Source of the DNA: Betaproteobacteria bacterium | GTDB lineage: Bacteria; Pseudomonadota; Gammaproteobacteria; Burkholderiales; SG8-39 | Length of the DNA: 7,380 nt | NCBI GenBank assembly: GCA_011391185.1 | Contig: JAABRB010000174.1 | Location: 1-7,380 of the forward strand | Direction: 5' to 3' | Part shown: positions 6,665 to 7,380 of the stretch, piece by piece | How the letters are laid out: every line of letters starts with the position of its first letter | Position numbering within the stretch: position 1 is the first letter of the stretch | Made by a program: the position numbers and the translations under genes | Notes under the pieces: model-generated | Told to the model about the DNA's origin: nothing | Databases searched by the model: none | What the model saw: only the letters and a program-made list of their open reading frames with translations

Positions 6665-7380
6665 CTACGGCATCACGCTGTCGCCGGTCGCGTAGAGTCC
6701 GAATGCGAGCGGCGCGCCGACCGGCCAGGTGCCATTCTGCAGACGCTGCCCCGCCTGGCGATTGCGCTCCACGAGCGATAGACCGAGTGCGAGCTGCCCG
6801 ACCTCCCACTGCTTCAGCGCGGCAGGGACGTCGCCACCGGCAGCTTCGAGCGCCCGGCTGAGCTGCCAGCCGTCCTCTGCCGCTTTCGCGGTGCCCGCCG
6901 CGGCGGGCGGGCGGGCGACGAATGCGCCGTCTCCGATCAGCGCCACCCGTCCGAAGGCCATGCGCGGAATCTCGCAGTCCATCATGGCCTGGATAAACGG
7001 CTCCGCCGTTCCGCGAATCAGTTCCGCGAGTGGTGAAGGCAGCACGTCCGCAGCCGCGCGGCGGAGCGCGGCGACGTTCGCTGCCCGCACTTCGCCGGGC
7101 CCGAGCGACACGTCGCGCATGTTCCCGTCTTCGTCGGTCATCAGCGCATCGAAAGCGGGGCCCGTCGGCACGTTTCGATACCACAGCCAGTTGATATAGG
7201 GTTCGGGCGCACTCATCCCTTCTTCGATGACGGGAATCGGATAGATGAGCACGTAGCCGGCATACTCGGGGGGCGCATCGCCAAGCAGCCAGTTGCGCGC
7301 CGGCGACCGAACACCGCCGGCGCAGATCAGCAGGTCGCAGCGCTCCGCGGGGGCCCCGTCCACGTGGACCGTCACGCCGT
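6665..7380 (-). CDS. FAD-dependent aromatic-ring monooxygenase (2,6-dihydroxypyridine 3-monooxygenase-like), C-terminal part
   Basis: The minus-strand frame is open to the right edge and lacks the N-terminal GxGxxG dinucleotide fold, so the gene starts outside the window. The GTG at 7375 is internal. Of about 238 visible residues (numbering from that GTG), 14-25 (DLLICAGGVRSP) match the usual DLLVGADGxRS segment that precedes the substrate domain, though with Gly for the conserved Asp. EPYINWLWYRNVP (58-70) resembles the dihydroxypyridine hydroxylase substrate domain. RVALIGDGAFVARPPAAAGTAKAAEDGWQLSRAL (143-176) is the conserved GD motif that binds the FAD ribityl chain. Such enzymes use NAD(P)H and O2 to hydroxylate an aromatic ring. 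The class A flavin monooxygenase family is firm; the substrate is inferred only loosely. It is convergent with the PEP mutase-like gene. Confidence 0.88.
   Translation of the reverse strand, partial: GVTVHVDGAPAERCDLLICAGGVRSPARNWLLGDAPPEYAGYVLIYPIPVIEEGMSAPEPYINWLWYRNVPTGPAFDALMTDEDGNMRDVSLGPGEVRAANVAALRRAAADVLPSPLAELIRGTAEPFIQAMMDCEIPRMAFGRVALIGDGAFVARPPAAAGTAKAAEDGWQLSRALEAAGGDVPAALKQWEVGQLALGLSLVERNRQAGQRLQNGTWPVGAPLAFGLYATGDSVMP

Noticed and set aside
1..7380. CRISPR array, tRNA, rRNA or riboswitch.
   Set aside because: No regularly spaced direct repeats, tRNA-like cloverleaf or known RNA consensus was seen by eye on either strand.

Overview
The window is GC-rich DNA from a proteobacterium, most likely a betaproteobacterium of the Burkholderiales type. 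That assignment rests on base composition and protein style only; no rRNA or other marker gene is present. It shows an aerobic catabolic neighbourhood next to a scar left by a mobile element.

Left part (1-1380), decayed accessory DNA. A plus-strand FAD-binding oxidoreductase enters from the left edge and stops being recognisable near 480. There it abuts, nose to nose, the broken end of a minus-strand IS91-family (HUH, rolling-circle type) transposase. The transposase keeps its zinc-binding N-terminal region, has one frameshift near 744, and is cut immediately after its HUH motif, so the catalytic tyrosine region is missing. Its upstream flank (about 1051-1264) runs into the first 38 or so codons of an aquaporin Z gene, which still has its start codon and Shine-Dalgarno sequence but has lost the rest. 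The IS remnant therefore sits between two truncated genes.

Centre (1545-5390), an intact three-gene minus-strand operon for a molybdenum hydroxylase of the xanthine dehydrogenase/CO dehydrogenase family. The transcription order is FAD medium subunit, 2x[2Fe-2S] small subunit, molybdopterin large subunit. The genes are tightly packed: a 10-nt gap, then a 4-nt ATGA overlap. Electrons should flow from substrate at the Mo site through the two iron-sulfur clusters to FAD. The large subunit lacks the form I CO dehydrogenase active-site signature, so the substrate is not CO by that criterion and remains unknown.

Right part (5391-7380). A 366-base divergent intergenic region carries two perfect palindromic elements. 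It separates the operon from a plus-strand isocitrate lyase/PEP mutase superfamily gene. After that gene come two tandem hairpins between convergent genes, and then the C-terminal part of a minus-strand FAD-dependent aromatic-ring monooxygenase resembling 2,6-dihydroxypyridine 3-monooxygenase, whose start lies beyond the right edge.

Taken together, a Mo-hydroxylase, a flavin ring hydroxylase and a C-C/P-C lyase-fold enzyme suggest catabolism of an N-heteroaromatic or similar compound. This is inference from gene content. I see no RNA gene, CRISPR array or clearly new defence or mobile system.
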